The notes beneath the pieces are model-generated. The model made no database searches, was not told where the DNA came from, and worked only from the letters and a program-made list of their open reading frames with translations. Positions 31,876 to 41,158 of a stretch of 63,663 nucleotides of DNA are shown here, piece by piece (the stretch's first letter is position 1; the number at the start of each line of letters is the position of its first letter). Both the position numbers and the translations under genes were made by a program. This stretch comes from JAWXUC01 sp044432975 (GTDB taxonomy: Bacteria; Pseudomonadota; Alphaproteobacteria; RF32; CAG-239): the NCBI GenBank assembly GCA_044432975.1, contig JAWXUC010000009.1:1-63663 (forward strand). Direction: 5' to 3'.

Positions 31876-32619
31876 ATGAAGAAATTTTTATTTTTGACAT
31901 TATTTATTTCTTTCACATCAAACCTACAAGCTCAAGATATTGTAGTTAATAATAATGTGTTAGAAGCACTTAAAGCAACAGAAGGTGCTCCTGCACCTTT
32001 ATTTCCTGTTTTGCCAAAAACAATTAAAGAAAACAAAGCCCCTATTATAAAAAAAACAGTTGCAAAAAAAGCTGCTCCTGTAAAAAAAACAGAAGCTCCT
32101 AAAACAACACCTAAAAAAACAGAGGCAAAACCTCAAGAACAAGCAGACTTACAAAAAGAGTTTGATAACATGAAACCAATTGTAACAGAAGCAAAAAAAG
32201 TTAAAACTCCTGTAGCAAAATCATTAAAGTTAGAAGATCCAACAAAAGAAAAACCTGTTGCTCATATTCCTGAAGAAAAACAAGCTCCCGTTGTTTCTGC
32301 ACCCATAAAAAAAGAAGCCCCAAACAACAAAATATCTTTTGACAGTTTTGAAGCAACATTAAGCCCAGAAAACAAAAAACAAATAGATGCAATAATATCT
32401 TCTTTTAAAGATGCTAAAAACAATAGAATTTCAATAACCGCTTATAACTTAGAAGGTGAGGAAAACGCTTTTAAGAAAAAAAGACAAGTATTAAATCACG
32501 CTTTAGATGTTAGAACATATTTAATTAAAAAAGGTTATAGCAATTGCAGCATTAGAGTTCTTAGCGTTACAAACGACCCTCAAAAAAGAAATGTTGTAGA
32601 AATTAGTGAAACGGAATAA
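31876..32619 (+). CDS. periplasmic protein with Lys/Pro/Ala-rich linker and OmpA-like C-terminus
   Basis: The 247-residue protein has a signal peptide (about 1-19, ending LQAQ). Residues about 45-160 are a low-complexity Lys/Ala/Pro/Glu linker that could span the periplasm. The C-terminal 100 residues (ISFDSFEATLSPENKKQIDA, RQVLNHALDVRTYLIKKGY, CSIRVLSV) have the strand-helix-strand order of OmpA/MotB peptidoglycan-binding domains, with ALDVRTYL matching the conserved A..V..YL. AAGGAAAAGGGCT precedes the ATG. Confidence 0.7.
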   Translation: MKKFLFLTLFISFTSNLQAQDIVVNNNVLEALKATEGAPAPLFPVLPKTIKENKAPIIKKTVAKKAAPVKKTEAPKTTPKKTEAKPQEQADLQKEFDNMKPIVTEAKKVKTPVAKSLKLEDPTKEKPVAHIPEEKQAPVVSAPIKKEAPNNKISFDSFEATLSPENKKQIDAIISSFKDAKNNRISITAYNLEGEENAFKKKRQVLNHALDVRTYLIKKGYSNCSIRVLSVTNDPQKRNVVEISETE

Positions 32620-32645
32620 AAAGTGAAAAAAATTAAATATTTATC

Positions 32646-32673
32646 TTGATTTTATAAAAAAGAGTTGTAAATT
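32646..32673 (+). promoter_or_regulatory. sigma-70 promoter of the ferredoxin gene
   Basis: TTGATT, 16 nt, TAAATT, 28 nt before the start codon. Confidence 0.5.
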
Positions 32674-32701
32674 AATTTCAGTTTAACAAAAGGAGATAAA
32701 A

Positions 32702-32935
32702 ATGGTTTCTGTAGTAAGTGATGCTTGTGTAAAATGTAGAGCATGTGTAGATGTTTGCCCAGTTGGCGCATTCAAAGAAGGTCCAGATATGATGATTGTG
32801 GATCCTGATATTTGTATTGATTGTGGTGTTTGCCTTTCTGAATGCCCTCAAAATGCTATCTCAACAGAAGATGATGCTGATGCAAAATGGGTTAAATTCA
32901 ACGCAGACAATGCAAGTGAATATCCAGAAGCTTAG
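32702..32935 (+). CDS. 2[4Fe-4S] ferredoxin
   Basis: The 77-residue electron carrier has two C-x2-C-x2-C-x3-C-P clusters: CVKCRACVDVCPVG near the N-terminus and CIDCGVCLSECPQN about 30 residues later. The first lacks the longer spacing of the 7Fe (FdxA, Azotobacter) type, so both sites probably hold [4Fe-4S]. The C-terminal AKWVKFNADNASEYPE tail resembles FdxA proteins of proteobacteria. AAAGGAGATAAAA precedes the ATG, and an intrinsic terminator follows. Confidence 0.9.
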   Translation: MVSVVSDACVKCRACVDVCPVGAFKEGPDMMIVDPDICIDCGVCLSECPQNAISTEDDADAKWVKFNADNASEYPEA

Positions 32936-32953
32936 TTTTAAGCAAAAAGATTA

Positions 32954-32983
32954 CAAACAGGGTGGTTTTTATCACCCTGTTTG
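32954..32983 (+). terminator. intrinsic terminator of the ferredoxin gene
   Basis: CAAACAGGGTG/CACCCTGTTTG hairpin with flanking T-rich sequence; it may also serve the convergent rpoH. Confidence 0.8.
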
Positions 32984-33009
32984 TTATTTAAACATCTGCA
33001 ATTTTTGCT

Positions 33010-33837
33010 CTAAGCACTCAAATTCAACACATTTTGAATCTTCCTAATAGAACACATTTCAATCTGACGAACACGCTCTTTAGATATATGATAAATATTA
33101 CTAAGCTCATCTAATGTTAAAACTTTATCCTGAAGACGCCTTTTTGATAAAATATCTTTTTCTCTAGGTTTTAGAGTTGTAAAAGCTTTATTAAAAAGTT
33201 CTTTTCTATAAGATTGAGTTTGAGCATGAATAAAAACATCTTCTTGATTCGGGCGAGAATCTTTTATAAAATCCTGCAATTCAGTTTCTCCTTCATTTCC
33301 AACAATAATATTAAGAGAACTATCATGAGCACTTATTCTCGCATTCATATCTTTCACTTCTGTCTCAGTAACGTTTAACATATCAGCAATTGAAGAAATA
33401 CTTTCAGAATTCATCATTTTATCATCATAAAGCTTAAGCTGATTTTTTATTTTTTTTAAATTAAAAAACAATTTTTTTTGAGATATTGTTGTCCCTATTT
33501 TCACCAAAGACCAAGAATTAAGAATATATTTTTGAACACCAGCCTTTATCCACCATAAAGCATAAGTAGAAAACCTAAACCCTTTTTCTGGCTCAAACTT
33601 TTCTAACGCATTCAAAAGACCTATATTTCCCTCAGAAATCATCTCCTCAACAGACAATCCATAACCTTTATATCTATCAACAACTTTAACCACAAGTCGA
33701 AGATGAGAATTTATCAATTTATCAGCCACTTTTCGACTCTTAGACTCCTTATAAGCCACTGCCAAGTTATACTCATCTTCTGCGCTCAATAGCGGAAACT
33801 TTCTAATTTGTTGCATATATTGCTGAGAAAAATCCAT
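33010..33837 (-). CDS. rpoH: heat-shock sigma factor RpoH
   Basis: The 275-residue sigma-32 has region 2 with LINSHLRLVVKVVDRYKGYG and EEMISEGNIGLLNALEKFEPEKGFRFSTYALWWIK, the RpoH box QKKLFFNLKKI (120-130) that sets it apart from RpoD and RpoS, and region 4.2 with TLDELSNIYHISKERVRQIE. GGAGG lies 11 nt upstream of the ATG. The 327-nt divergent gap to rpsU carries a candidate sigma-70 promoter and a small hairpin. Confidence 0.96.
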   Translation of the reverse strand: MDFSQQYMQQIRKFPLLSAEDEYNLAVAYKESKSRKVADKLINSHLRLVVKVVDRYKGYGLSVEEMISEGNIGLLNALEKFEPEKGFRFSTYALWWIKAGVQKYILNSWSLVKIGTTISQKKLFFNLKKIKNQLKLYDDKMMNSESISSIADMLNVTETEVKDMNARISAHDSSLNIIVGNEGETELQDFIKDSRPNQEDVFIHAQTQSYRKELFNKAFTTLKPREKDILSKRRLQDKVLTLDELSNIYHISKERVRQIEMCSIRKIQNVLNLSA

Positions 33838-34164
33838 TTTTTTATGTCCTCCATTTAAATTGTTTTTTTGTTATCACTACAAAAGACGTATCAAAAAGAT
33901 TTAACAAAGCAATCTAACAAAAAGTTCTATAAAGCTATAACCTTATGATATAGCTTAACAAATAAGACATATAATAATTAGATTTAAGGCATCTTGACTC
34001 TTTATCATAAAACAAAAGTTATAAAAATCAGAGTCGTTTTTTATAAACAAAACCAAAGATTACAACCCAAAGTTTTAGACAATAAAAAACACTTGCGTTT
34101 TATATAAAAATAATGTACAAAAAAAACTCGATTAACATTTAACCGATAAAAGGTGGTGATATAA
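33838..34164. other. divergent intergenic region rpoH/rpsU
   Basis: No ORF is supported. It holds the rpoH ribosome site, the candidate rpoH promoter at 33934-33961, whose -10 and spacer form an AGCTATA/TATAGCT inverted repeat, a GACTCT/AGAGTC inverted pair (33998-34035), and an AT-rich rpsU leader. Confidence 0.5.
33934..33961 (-). promoter_or_regulatory. candidate rpoH promoter
   Basis: Minus strand TTGTTA, 16 nt, TATAGC; leader of about 90 nt before rpoH. Confidence 0.4.
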
Positions 34165-34371
34165 GTGGTTCAAGTTACTGTAATGGGCAATGACGTTTCT
34201 CAAAGCTTAAAAGTTTTGAAAAAGAAATTGCAACGTGAAGGTGTTTTCAGAGAAACAAAATTAAGACGTTATCATGAAACCGGATCAGAAAAAAAAGCTC
34301 GTCGTAAAGCAGAGGCTGTAAGACGCGCTAGAAAGCAGCTTAGAAAACGCTTAGAAACAGAAGGATTTTAG
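34165..34371 (+). CDS. rpsU: 30S ribosomal protein S21
   Basis: The 68-residue basic protein starts at GTG with AAAGGTGGTGATATAA upstream. LKVLKKKLQREGVFRETKLRR and the Arg/Lys-rich C-terminus (EAVRRARKQLRKRL) are the S21 signatures. Followed by an intrinsic terminator. Confidence 0.96.
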   Translation: MVQVTVMGNDVSQSLKVLKKKLQREGVFRETKLRRYHETGSEKKARRKAEAVRRARKQLRKRLETEGF

Positions 34372-34378
34372 TCCTTTT

Positions 34379-34408
34379 AAAAAGAGAAGTTATTAACTTC
34401 TCTTTTTT
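34379..34408 (+). terminator. intrinsic terminator of rpsU
   Basis: AAGAGAAGTT/AACTTCTCTT hairpin followed by TTTT. Confidence 0.85.
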
Positions 34409-34446
34409 CATTGTTTTTTAACTAATAGATGATATAAATAGTCCCC

Positions 34447-35850
34447 ATGACAAAAATCGTTTTAAAAAAACTTATCAAAAAAGATATAATAAACAATAAC
34501 AAGCATCGCTTTATCATTATTGGATATGCAGTTGCAACTTTATTCGCATGCTTAATTGCACTTTCTGACAACAACCCTAGCAACGCTTTAATCTCAAGAA
34601 ACGATAGTATTGGATACTTATTGCTAGAAAACAACCAAGATGAATTTAGCCCTGAAAGTTCTTTATATCCATCAAAACCATTAGAAAACATCAAATCTTT
34701 ATTTGATATGGTAATGCCAAGCGGCCCTCAAGAAGTTGAAAAAACAATTTCAATTAAAAGTGGAGACACCTTACTATCTATTTTAAAATCTACTGGTTTA
34801 GAAAATAAAGAGGCCTATGAACTAAACAACACTTTATGCAAACAAATAGACCCAAGAACTCTAAAAATAGGTCAAAAAATTGATATTACAACATTAGTTG
34901 ATGAAGAAACAAATAAAATGCTACTTTTGCAAAAATTTGTTTACCACCAATCATTAGATACAAGATACACTTTATCACTAAATGAAGACAACGATTATGT
35001 TGTAGAAAAAGAAGTTGACGAACATATCTTAGAAATAAAAACAACAACAGGAACCATAAGCGGCATATTATCAACTTCAATGCAAAAACAAGGTGTTCCA
35101 AACACAATCATTTATGAATTCACAAAAATATTTTCAAACACTGTTGATTTTAATAAAGATGTTCAAAAAGGTGATAAATTTGAAGTTGTTTTTGAAAATC
35201 AAATTTCTCCAAACGGAAACTTAATAAAAACAGGAAAAATACTATATTTAAGCCTAACATTAAGAAAAAATAAAATTGCTTTATATCGTTTTAAGGATTC
35301 GAAAGGCAATATTGATTATTTTGATGACAGAGGTTTCGCATATTCCAACAAAACATTAATAAGAAAACCTTTAGCTTTTCAAAATGCAAGAGTTTCTTCT
35401 CCTTTTGGAATTAGAATGCACCCAATATTAAAAAGAAGAATAACTCACTGGGGTATTGATTATGCAGCACCAACAGGCACAGCCATTTATGCCGCTGGTG
35501 ATGGCGTTATTCAGGTTAGAAAATATAACGGTGGATATGGCAACTACATAAAAATCAGACACAACTCAGAATACTCAACAGCCTATGGTCATATGTCAAG
35601 ATATGGAAAAAACATTTATGTTGGTAAAAGAGTAAAAAGAGGAGATGTTATAGGTTATGTTGGCTCAACAGGCAGATCAACAGGACCACACCTTCATTAT
35701 GAAGTAATACAAGCAGGAAGAAGAGTTAACCCTGCAAAAATAAAAGCCAACACAGGAGAAAATCTAAAAGGAACAACCTTTAAAAAATTCAAAACTCACA
35801 TGGCTTCTTTCCAAAAAACATACTCATCTCTATTTGCGAGTGCTAAATGA
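34447..35850 (+). CDS. M23-family peptidoglycan endopeptidase with LysM/OapA-like N-terminus
   Basis: The 467-residue envelope protein has a TM/signal anchor (about 24-41), a LysM-like segment ISIKSGDTLLSILKSTGL with DPRTLKIGQKIDI, and a C-terminal LytM domain. Zinc ligands are visible: HWGIDYAAP (H-x3-D) and TGPHLHYEV (HxH), with YGHMSRY between, so it is probably an active D,D-endopeptidase like MepM. A porin-like gene overlaps its stop by ATGA. Confidence 0.9.
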   Translation: MTKIVLKKLIKKDIINNNKHRFIIIGYAVATLFACLIALSDNNPSNALISRNDSIGYLLLENNQDEFSPESSLYPSKPLENIKSLFDMVMPSGPQEVEKTISIKSGDTLLSILKSTGLENKEAYELNNTLCKQIDPRTLKIGQKIDITTLVDEETNKMLLLQKFVYHQSLDTRYTLSLNEDNDYVVEKEVDEHILEIKTTTGTISGILSTSMQKQGVPNTIIYEFTKIFSNTVDFNKDVQKGDKFEVVFENQISPNGNLIKTGKILYLSLTLRKNKIALYRFKDSKGNIDYFDDRGFAYSNKTLIRKPLAFQNARVSSPFGIRMHPILKRRITHWGIDYAAPTGTAIYAAGDGVIQVRKYNGGYGNYIKIRHNSEYSTAYGHMSRYGKNIYVGKRVKRGDVIGYVGSTGRSTGPHLHYEVIQAGRRVNPAKIKANTGENLKGTTFKKFKTHMASFQKTYSSLFASAK

Positions 35851-36845
35851 AAAAAATAATCTGTGCGTTAATATTACTTCCAACAATAGCAAACGCTCAA
35901 ACCTTTGATTATTCTATTCAAGCAAAATCTTTATATGGATATTCCACTCAAGATAATAAAAGTCATTTGCCAACAAATTTAGACTTAAACTTATCATATA
36001 CTTATGACATCACAACTTTCTATCTTGATATAAACACCGCTTTTGATAAAGCAAATAAAGATTATAATCAAGGAAGCTGGGGAGAAGAATTTTACGCAAT
36101 TATAGATACAGAGACCAAAGGACAATTTCAAATAGGACAAATGTATAACGTTGCAAAACAATTTTATTCAGGCTCTCAAAATGAATTAGATTATGATATT
36201 TCAGACTTTGTTACAAATTCAAGCTGGCAAAGAAACAACTCTATCACTAAGTTTTCAACATTTAATACTACAGCCATAAACACAGACGGTGTTGCACCCA
36301 AAATTTCTTACATAACACCAGAATTTTATAATTCATACTTAGGCTTCTCATACACTCCAGATTCTTACAATCGCAGAGGATTAACAAATAAAGAGGCCAA
36401 AGAAGGTTATATCTCATCTATATTAAACTACCAAGACTGGGGAGCAATAGATATAGAAACATCGCTCTCTTATGCTTATTTTGAAGACTTAGATAAAGAA
36501 TACTCTGCATCAATTAAATTTTCTTATGGCAACTGGAGCTTAATGGGCGGGTACAGAAAAAGTGATAGTATTGGCGACAATATCACAATCAATGACGGAT
36601 ACCGCAACGCTACCGCTTATGACATTGGATTCGGGTATGAAATTGGCCCATACAAAGCCTTAGCTTCATATTTAAATACAAAATCAAATACTTTTGACTA
36701 TACAGAAGAAATTTATTCCTTAAACCAATCTTTTCAATATAACAAATATCTAGACATTTACTTAATTGGCGCATATACAAATTATAACAACCAAGAAAAT
36801 AAAGAGGGTTATACCTTTATAACAGGAATAAAAATAAACTTATGA
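35847..36845 (+). CDS. outer-membrane beta-barrel (porin-like) protein
   Basis: The 332-residue protein has a signal peptide (MKKIICALILLPTIANAQ) and then alternating amphipathic strands rich in Tyr, Asn, Ser and Gly (for example LDLNLSYTYDITTFYLDI, FQIGQMYNVAKQFYSG, GFGYEIGPYKALASYL). The layout fits general porins of the Porin_4 type. It ends GIKINL rather than with a terminal Phe, slightly unusual for Bam recognition. It is translationally coupled to the M23 peptidase gene and overlaps rsmB by four bases. Confidence 0.75.
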   Translation: MKKIICALILLPTIANAQTFDYSIQAKSLYGYSTQDNKSHLPTNLDLNLSYTYDITTFYLDINTAFDKANKDYNQGSWGEEFYAIIDTETKGQFQIGQMYNVAKQFYSGSQNELDYDISDFVTNSSWQRNNSITKFSTFNTTAINTDGVAPKISYITPEFYNSYLGFSYTPDSYNRRGLTNKEAKEGYISSILNYQDWGAIDIETSLSYAYFEDLDKEYSASIKFSYGNWSLMGGYRKSDSIGDNITINDGYRNATAYDIGFGYEIGPYKALASYLNTKSNTFDYTEEIYSLNQSFQYNKYLDIYLIGAYTNYNNQENKEGYTFITGIKINL

Positions 36846-37942
36846 GAGAAAATGCAATAAAAGCCATTGAAAAAGTAACCACAAAAAAAGGATTTTTTCA
36901 AAAAACAGAAGACAACTTTACAAATATGATTGTTTTAACAGCATTAAGAAATTTGCTATATATTGAAAAAACAATTTATAAATTTACCCAAAAACCCAAA
37001 GACTGCAAACCTTTATTAACTTCTGCAATAGCAGAACTATTATACTTAGACACTCCTGATTATGCCGTAATTAATAGCTATGTAGATATCGCAAAAAAAA
37101 GATTTAACAAACCTATTAGCAATTTTATAAATGCAGTTTTAAGAAACATCTGTAGAGAAAAAGAAGAAATTATCAATGCTGATGACAATGCTTTTTTCCC
37201 AAAATCTTTTTTAGAAACTCTAAAAGGATATGATGAAACAAGCATAAAAAAAATAGAAAAAGATTGCAAAACAGAACCTGCAACAAACATTGTCTACAAA
37301 GATGGCAAACAAGAGTTTATCTCTGGCAGAGTTGAAGAACAAGAAGGTTTTAATGAAGGTCTTTTTTGGGTGCAAGACAAATCATCTGCGCTTCCTGTTG
37401 AAATGCTAGAAAATATAAAAGGAGCAAACGTTTTAGATTTATGCTCTGCACCAGGCGGAAAAACCGCGCAACTTTTATCAAAAGGAGCTATTGTTACTTG
37501 TGTAGACATGTCAAATAGAAGACTAGAAACGCTAAAAACAAATATGGAAAGATTAAACCTCCAACCCAAAGAAATTATTTGTGCAGACGCTTTTGATTAT
37601 TTAAAAAATTATAACAAAGAACCTTTTGACATAATTTTATTAGATGCTCCATGTTCTGCCACAGGAACGATTCGTCGTCATCCAGAAATTGCTCATATAA
37701 AAAACATAAAAGATGTCAACCAATCTGCAAAAACTCAACTTGGATTACTACAACTTTGCAATAGAGCCTTAAAACCTAAAGGCACTTTATTATATTGCAA
37801 CTGCTCTATGAGCAAACAAGAAGGAGAAGATTTAATTAAAAGATTTTTAAATTCAAACCCATATAAAGAAATAGAACAAAAAAGAATTATTGCTGATGAA
37901 GAACATGACGGATTCTTTATTTCAAAAATGGAGCTAAAATAA
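36842..37942 (+). CDS. rsmB: 16S rRNA m5C967 methyltransferase, RsmB-like
   Basis: The 366-residue protein has an N-terminal NusB-like helical domain (about 1-130) and a Rossmann methyltransferase domain. SAM motif I is VLDLCSAPGGKTAQLL; motif IV DAPCSATGTIRRHPE holds one catalytic Cys; motif VI YCNCSMSKQEGED the other. VQDKSSALPVEML precedes motif I as in RsmB. It is shorter than the E. coli protein (429). Confidence 0.88.
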   Translation: MRENAIKAIEKVTTKKGFFQKTEDNFTNMIVLTALRNLLYIEKTIYKFTQKPKDCKPLLTSAIAELLYLDTPDYAVINSYVDIAKKRFNKPISNFINAVLRNICREKEEIINADDNAFFPKSFLETLKGYDETSIKKIEKDCKTEPATNIVYKDGKQEFISGRVEEQEGFNEGLFWVQDKSSALPVEMLENIKGANVLDLCSAPGGKTAQLLSKGAIVTCVDMSNRRLETLKTNMERLNLQPKEIICADAFDYLKNYNKEPFDIILLDAPCSATGTIRRHPEIAHIKNIKDVNQSAKTQLGLLQLCNRALKPKGTLLYCNCSMSKQEGEDLIKRFLNSNPYKEIEQKRIIADEEHDGFFISKMELK

Positions 37943-37943
37943 T

Positions 37944-38762
37944 ATGATATGCATTTTAGGTAGCGACTCATTTTCTTTTTATCTCGCATGCAAACTGCAA
38001 GAAACAAACCAAGAGGTTTTTGTTTTATCTACAAAGTCAGAAGCAAAAAAACACTCTATAACCATAAAAGAAGAGGGTAAGTTTCAAAAAAAACAATACG
38101 AAATTGATGTTAAACACCACTTAGATGTAGAACCTGATTTTTTAATAATATCTTGCCCCAAAGAATTATTAAAAACAGAAATAATTGCGTTAAGAAAATC
38201 TCTATTAATAAACACACCAACAATTTGCTTATCTGGTCTAAAAGATGCAAAACTTATTAACGAACTCCTAAACAAAAACATAGAACTAGGTTATTTTGAA
38301 GGCGGTTTCAACAAAAAAAATGACTTCATAAATGTCAACGGATTAGGCGCCATATTATATTTAACTTCAGATTGCTCTTTCTTAGAAGTATTAAAAAAAA
38401 CAGACTTAAAAGTAGAAACAAAAGAAAATCAAGAAATTTTATTCTGGAAATGGTTTTCTATATTTTCAATAACCTTTATATTAAATTGTCTTTATAAAAA
38501 ATCTGTATTTGAATTGTCCAAAAACAAAGATTATAGAGAGTTAATAGAAAAATTGGTTAATGAAATATCAGAAACATCACCTTTAAAAAACAATAAATCT
38601 TTTGAAATATTATCAAACATAACATCTATATCTAATCAAACTGTTTACAAATTTTCTTTTACAGAAATAAATTTCATAAACAACACATTAAAAGAAAACT
38701 TAAACGAAAAAAATGAGCTTAACAAGTTAATAAAAACAATTTACAAAACACATGTCTTGTAA
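37944..38762 (+). CDS. ketopantoate-reductase-fold protein, degenerate
   Basis: The 272-residue protein begins ICILGSDSFSFYLACKLQE, the Rossmann entry of the ApbA/PanE family but without the GxGxxG pattern (GSDSFS). FLIISCPKELLKTEIIAL and LLINTPTICLSGLKDAKLI match the following strands of that family. The C-terminal helical part is poorly conserved and I cannot place the catalytic Lys or Glu. Pantoate synthesis is therefore uncertain. It sits directly after rsmB. Confidence 0.45.
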   Translation: MICILGSDSFSFYLACKLQETNQEVFVLSTKSEAKKHSITIKEEGKFQKKQYEIDVKHHLDVEPDFLIISCPKELLKTEIIALRKSLLINTPTICLSGLKDAKLINELLNKNIELGYFEGGFNKKNDFINVNGLGAILYLTSDCSFLEVLKKTDLKVETKENQEILFWKWFSIFSITFILNCLYKKSVFELSKNKDYRELIEKLVNEISETSPLKNNKSFEILSNITSISNQTVYKFSFTEINFINNTLKENLNEKNELNKLIKTIYKTHVL

Positions 38763-38774
38763 TATAGTTTTTAC

Positions 38775-39809
38775 ATGACAGATTTAATAATATTTTCAAC
38801 AATTGCATTGTGCATTATTTTAATTAGCTATTTTTGGCTTAATAAAACATATATCAATTCTTCATTAGAAGGAAAATCTTTCTTATATGACGGATTTGCA
38901 GAAATATTTTACTTCATAATAAGCATTTTCGCTGGAATATTTTTTATTTTTATAAACGATTCTGAATTTATCACCCCCTTAAAGAGTTATCAATTATTTG
39001 CCCCTTTATTACTATCTGGAATTTTAATTATATATCCAAAGACTTTTGTTTTAAGCATCTGTAGCTTAATCATTGCCTTGATAACACCAAGCCAGGCCAT
39101 AACTTTTTATTTACCAGAAATAAACATTTATTTAGCAAAACTAATTATATTTGTTTTTTTATTTACTTTTTCATTTGCTTTCAAAAGCCAAAAAACTATT
39201 GAAGGAATCCCTTTTATTCAAACAAGTGCTTTAGGACTTGTTCTTGCTGCTCTATATTACTTTAGAGCAGCACCCTTATTTTATAGCTTATTAGGATGCA
39301 CAATTGCTATAATAAGCATTGCAATGTTTGCTTTTGCCTCTTCTGGCAAAATAGCTTTTCAAACAAAAGATGGTTTTTTCTTTGGTTTCTTCATAAGTTG
39401 TTTAATAGTTCTATCTAGCGCAGAATATTTATTGCTACCTTGCTTAGTTGTTTCTTCTATGTTTTTTATAAATACCATATACAATTTATCACAAAAAATT
39501 ATTAACTTTAAATTTAAAGAAAACTATGACATTTATTACACAGCACACACAAAAGAAAATATACAAAAAAAAGATTTATATTCTTACACAACTAAAGCAT
39601 ATTTTATAATGGGAATAATTTCTTTAGCTCCAATAGAAATAAAAGAAATATATCCAATATTTATAATTAGCACAACTTTTGGTAGCTGGTTATTGTACAG
39701 AACATATACTTTATACCAAGAAAAAGCATCTTGGAAAGGTATAATAAAAGATATAAAAAATGATGTAAAAGAAACTATAGAGAAGCAAAAAGATGATAAA
39801 AAAGATTAA
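38775..39809 (+). CDS. polytopic membrane protein of unknown function
   Basis: The 344-residue protein has about ten hydrophobic helices through residue 300, then a charged cytosolic tail (DIKNDVKETIEKQKDDKKD). No transporter motif recognised. Its end overlaps the start of the next gene by 17 nt, so the two are probably made together. Confidence 0.65.
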   Translation: MTDLIIFSTIALCIILISYFWLNKTYINSSLEGKSFLYDGFAEIFYFIISIFAGIFFIFINDSEFITPLKSYQLFAPLLLSGILIIYPKTFVLSICSLIIALITPSQAITFYLPEINIYLAKLIIFVFLFTFSFAFKSQKTIEGIPFIQTSALGLVLAALYYFRAAPLFYSLLGCTIAIISIAMFAFASSGKIAFQTKDGFFFGFFISCLIVLSSAEYLLLPCLVVSSMFFINTIYNLSQKIINFKFKENYDIYYTAHTKENIQKKDLYSYTTKAYFIMGIISLAPIEIKEIYPIFIISTTFGSWLLYRTYTLYQEKASWKGIIKDIKNDVKETIEKQKDDKKD

Positions 39810-41124
39810 AAAATTTTTCTTTGCTCCTCAAACTGCACCTAAAAGCAACGAGGGTTTACTTCCAGCTAAAAGCAAAATAAAAATATGTGTAATTGATTTT
39901 GTTGATAATATAGAAAGCAATTGCGCCAACAACTTCTGCACTCAATTAAACACTATAGACAATCTAGAAGTAACTCATTACAAAGAGCCATTGAACAAAG
40001 AATTCTTAAACTTAGATGCTAAATATCTTTTTGACTTTATTGATAACGGTTTAGATATTTTATATAAAACTAAAGCAGACGTTTTAATCTGGGGCATTAG
40101 AGAAAACAACACAATTCGCCTTCATTTTCAAACAGAAGAAATGTTTAGCGCACAAAGTAAAAACTTTATATCTATTTTAGACTGTCTTTATATTCCAGCT
40201 TCCGATATTGGATTCTCAACGTCTATCATAAACCTTGTTTATGGCTCTATACTTGCAACATATAACCCACAAAAACCAGAGCTTAAAATAATAAAAAAAT
40301 ATTGGTTAAAAAAGATAATTTCTTCCCTATCAAAAGACACCTCTGCAAAAGATTTACCTCAAAAATGTACCCCATATATAATGAACTTTTTAGGGTTGAT
40401 TTATTTAACATACACATCTTATGACTTAAATGAAAAAGACTATAAAATAACCACATCTTTGTTTGAAAACGCCCTTGATTATAAAGATTTAATGACAACA
40501 ACATTGCACTTAGGAAGAATATATATCCACTTAGCAGAATTAAATGACATCACCGCAACATCAAACAAAGCAAAACCACTAAAATTCTTAAGCAAAGCTA
40601 TAGAAAACTATCGTCAAGCACAAAAATATGAAAACAAATACAATTTTCCTTACGACTATGGTTATATCTGCTATCGCCTTTCAGCATTACTATTTTTAGC
40701 CTTCAAAGAAAAAAATGATATTCAATCATTAAGGGATAGTGTTTTTCAGTTAAGAGAAGCAGAAAGAATTTTCACTTATGCATTATTTCCTGATTTTTGG
40801 TCAGAAATACAAAGCGAGCTTGGTTACAAATTATCTTTACTAGGCAAATTAAGCGGAAGTGAAGAAATATTAGAATTAGCCATCGGCTCATATAGAAATC
40901 AGCAAAAAATAATAACCGAAAGAGTAGACGCCATAAATTGGGCGAAAATCCAAGAAAAAATAGGTCAAATTTATTATACCTTAGGCAAATCATCTACAAG
41001 CAATGCTTTTTTAGAAATGTCTTTAGAATGTTTTCATGATGCCCTATATATTTTTGAAAACGCCAACCTTTCAGAAGATATAAAAAGACTAAATGTCAGC
41101 ATCCTAAAATCATCAACACTTTAA
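39793..41124 (+). CDS. TPR-like helical protein, coupled to the membrane protein
   Basis: The 443-residue protein has a basic N-terminus without a signal peptide. Residues about 25-170 form an alpha/beta domain (IKICVIDFVDNIES, ADVLIWGIRENNTIRLHF), and about 190-430 are helical TPR-like repeats (HLGRIYIHLAEL, KAIENYRQAQKYENKY, AIGSYRNQQKIIT, SLECFHDALYIFENA). The overlapping gene pair suggests a complex with the polytopic neighbour. No named family. Confidence 0.6.
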   Translation: MIKKIKKFFFAPQTAPKSNEGLLPAKSKIKICVIDFVDNIESNCANNFCTQLNTIDNLEVTHYKEPLNKEFLNLDAKYLFDFIDNGLDILYKTKADVLIWGIRENNTIRLHFQTEEMFSAQSKNFISILDCLYIPASDIGFSTSIINLVYGSILATYNPQKPELKIIKKYWLKKIISSLSKDTSAKDLPQKCTPYIMNFLGLIYLTYTSYDLNEKDYKITTSLFENALDYKDLMTTTLHLGRIYIHLAELNDITATSNKAKPLKFLSKAIENYRQAQKYENKYNFPYDYGYICYRLSALLFLAFKEKNDIQSLRDSVFQLREAERIFTYALFPDFWSEIQSELGYKLSLLGKLSGSEEILELAIGSYRNQQKIITERVDAINWAKIQEKIGQIYYTLGKSSTSNAFLEMSLECFHDALYIFENANLSEDIKRLNVSILKSSTL

Positions 41125-41158
41125 CTATTTATTAGAAAATATATGTTATAAAAACAAT

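Noticed and set aside
37944..38762. Functional PanE
   Set aside because: The Rossmann glycine pattern is degraded and catalytic residues cannot be placed, so only the fold is claimed.
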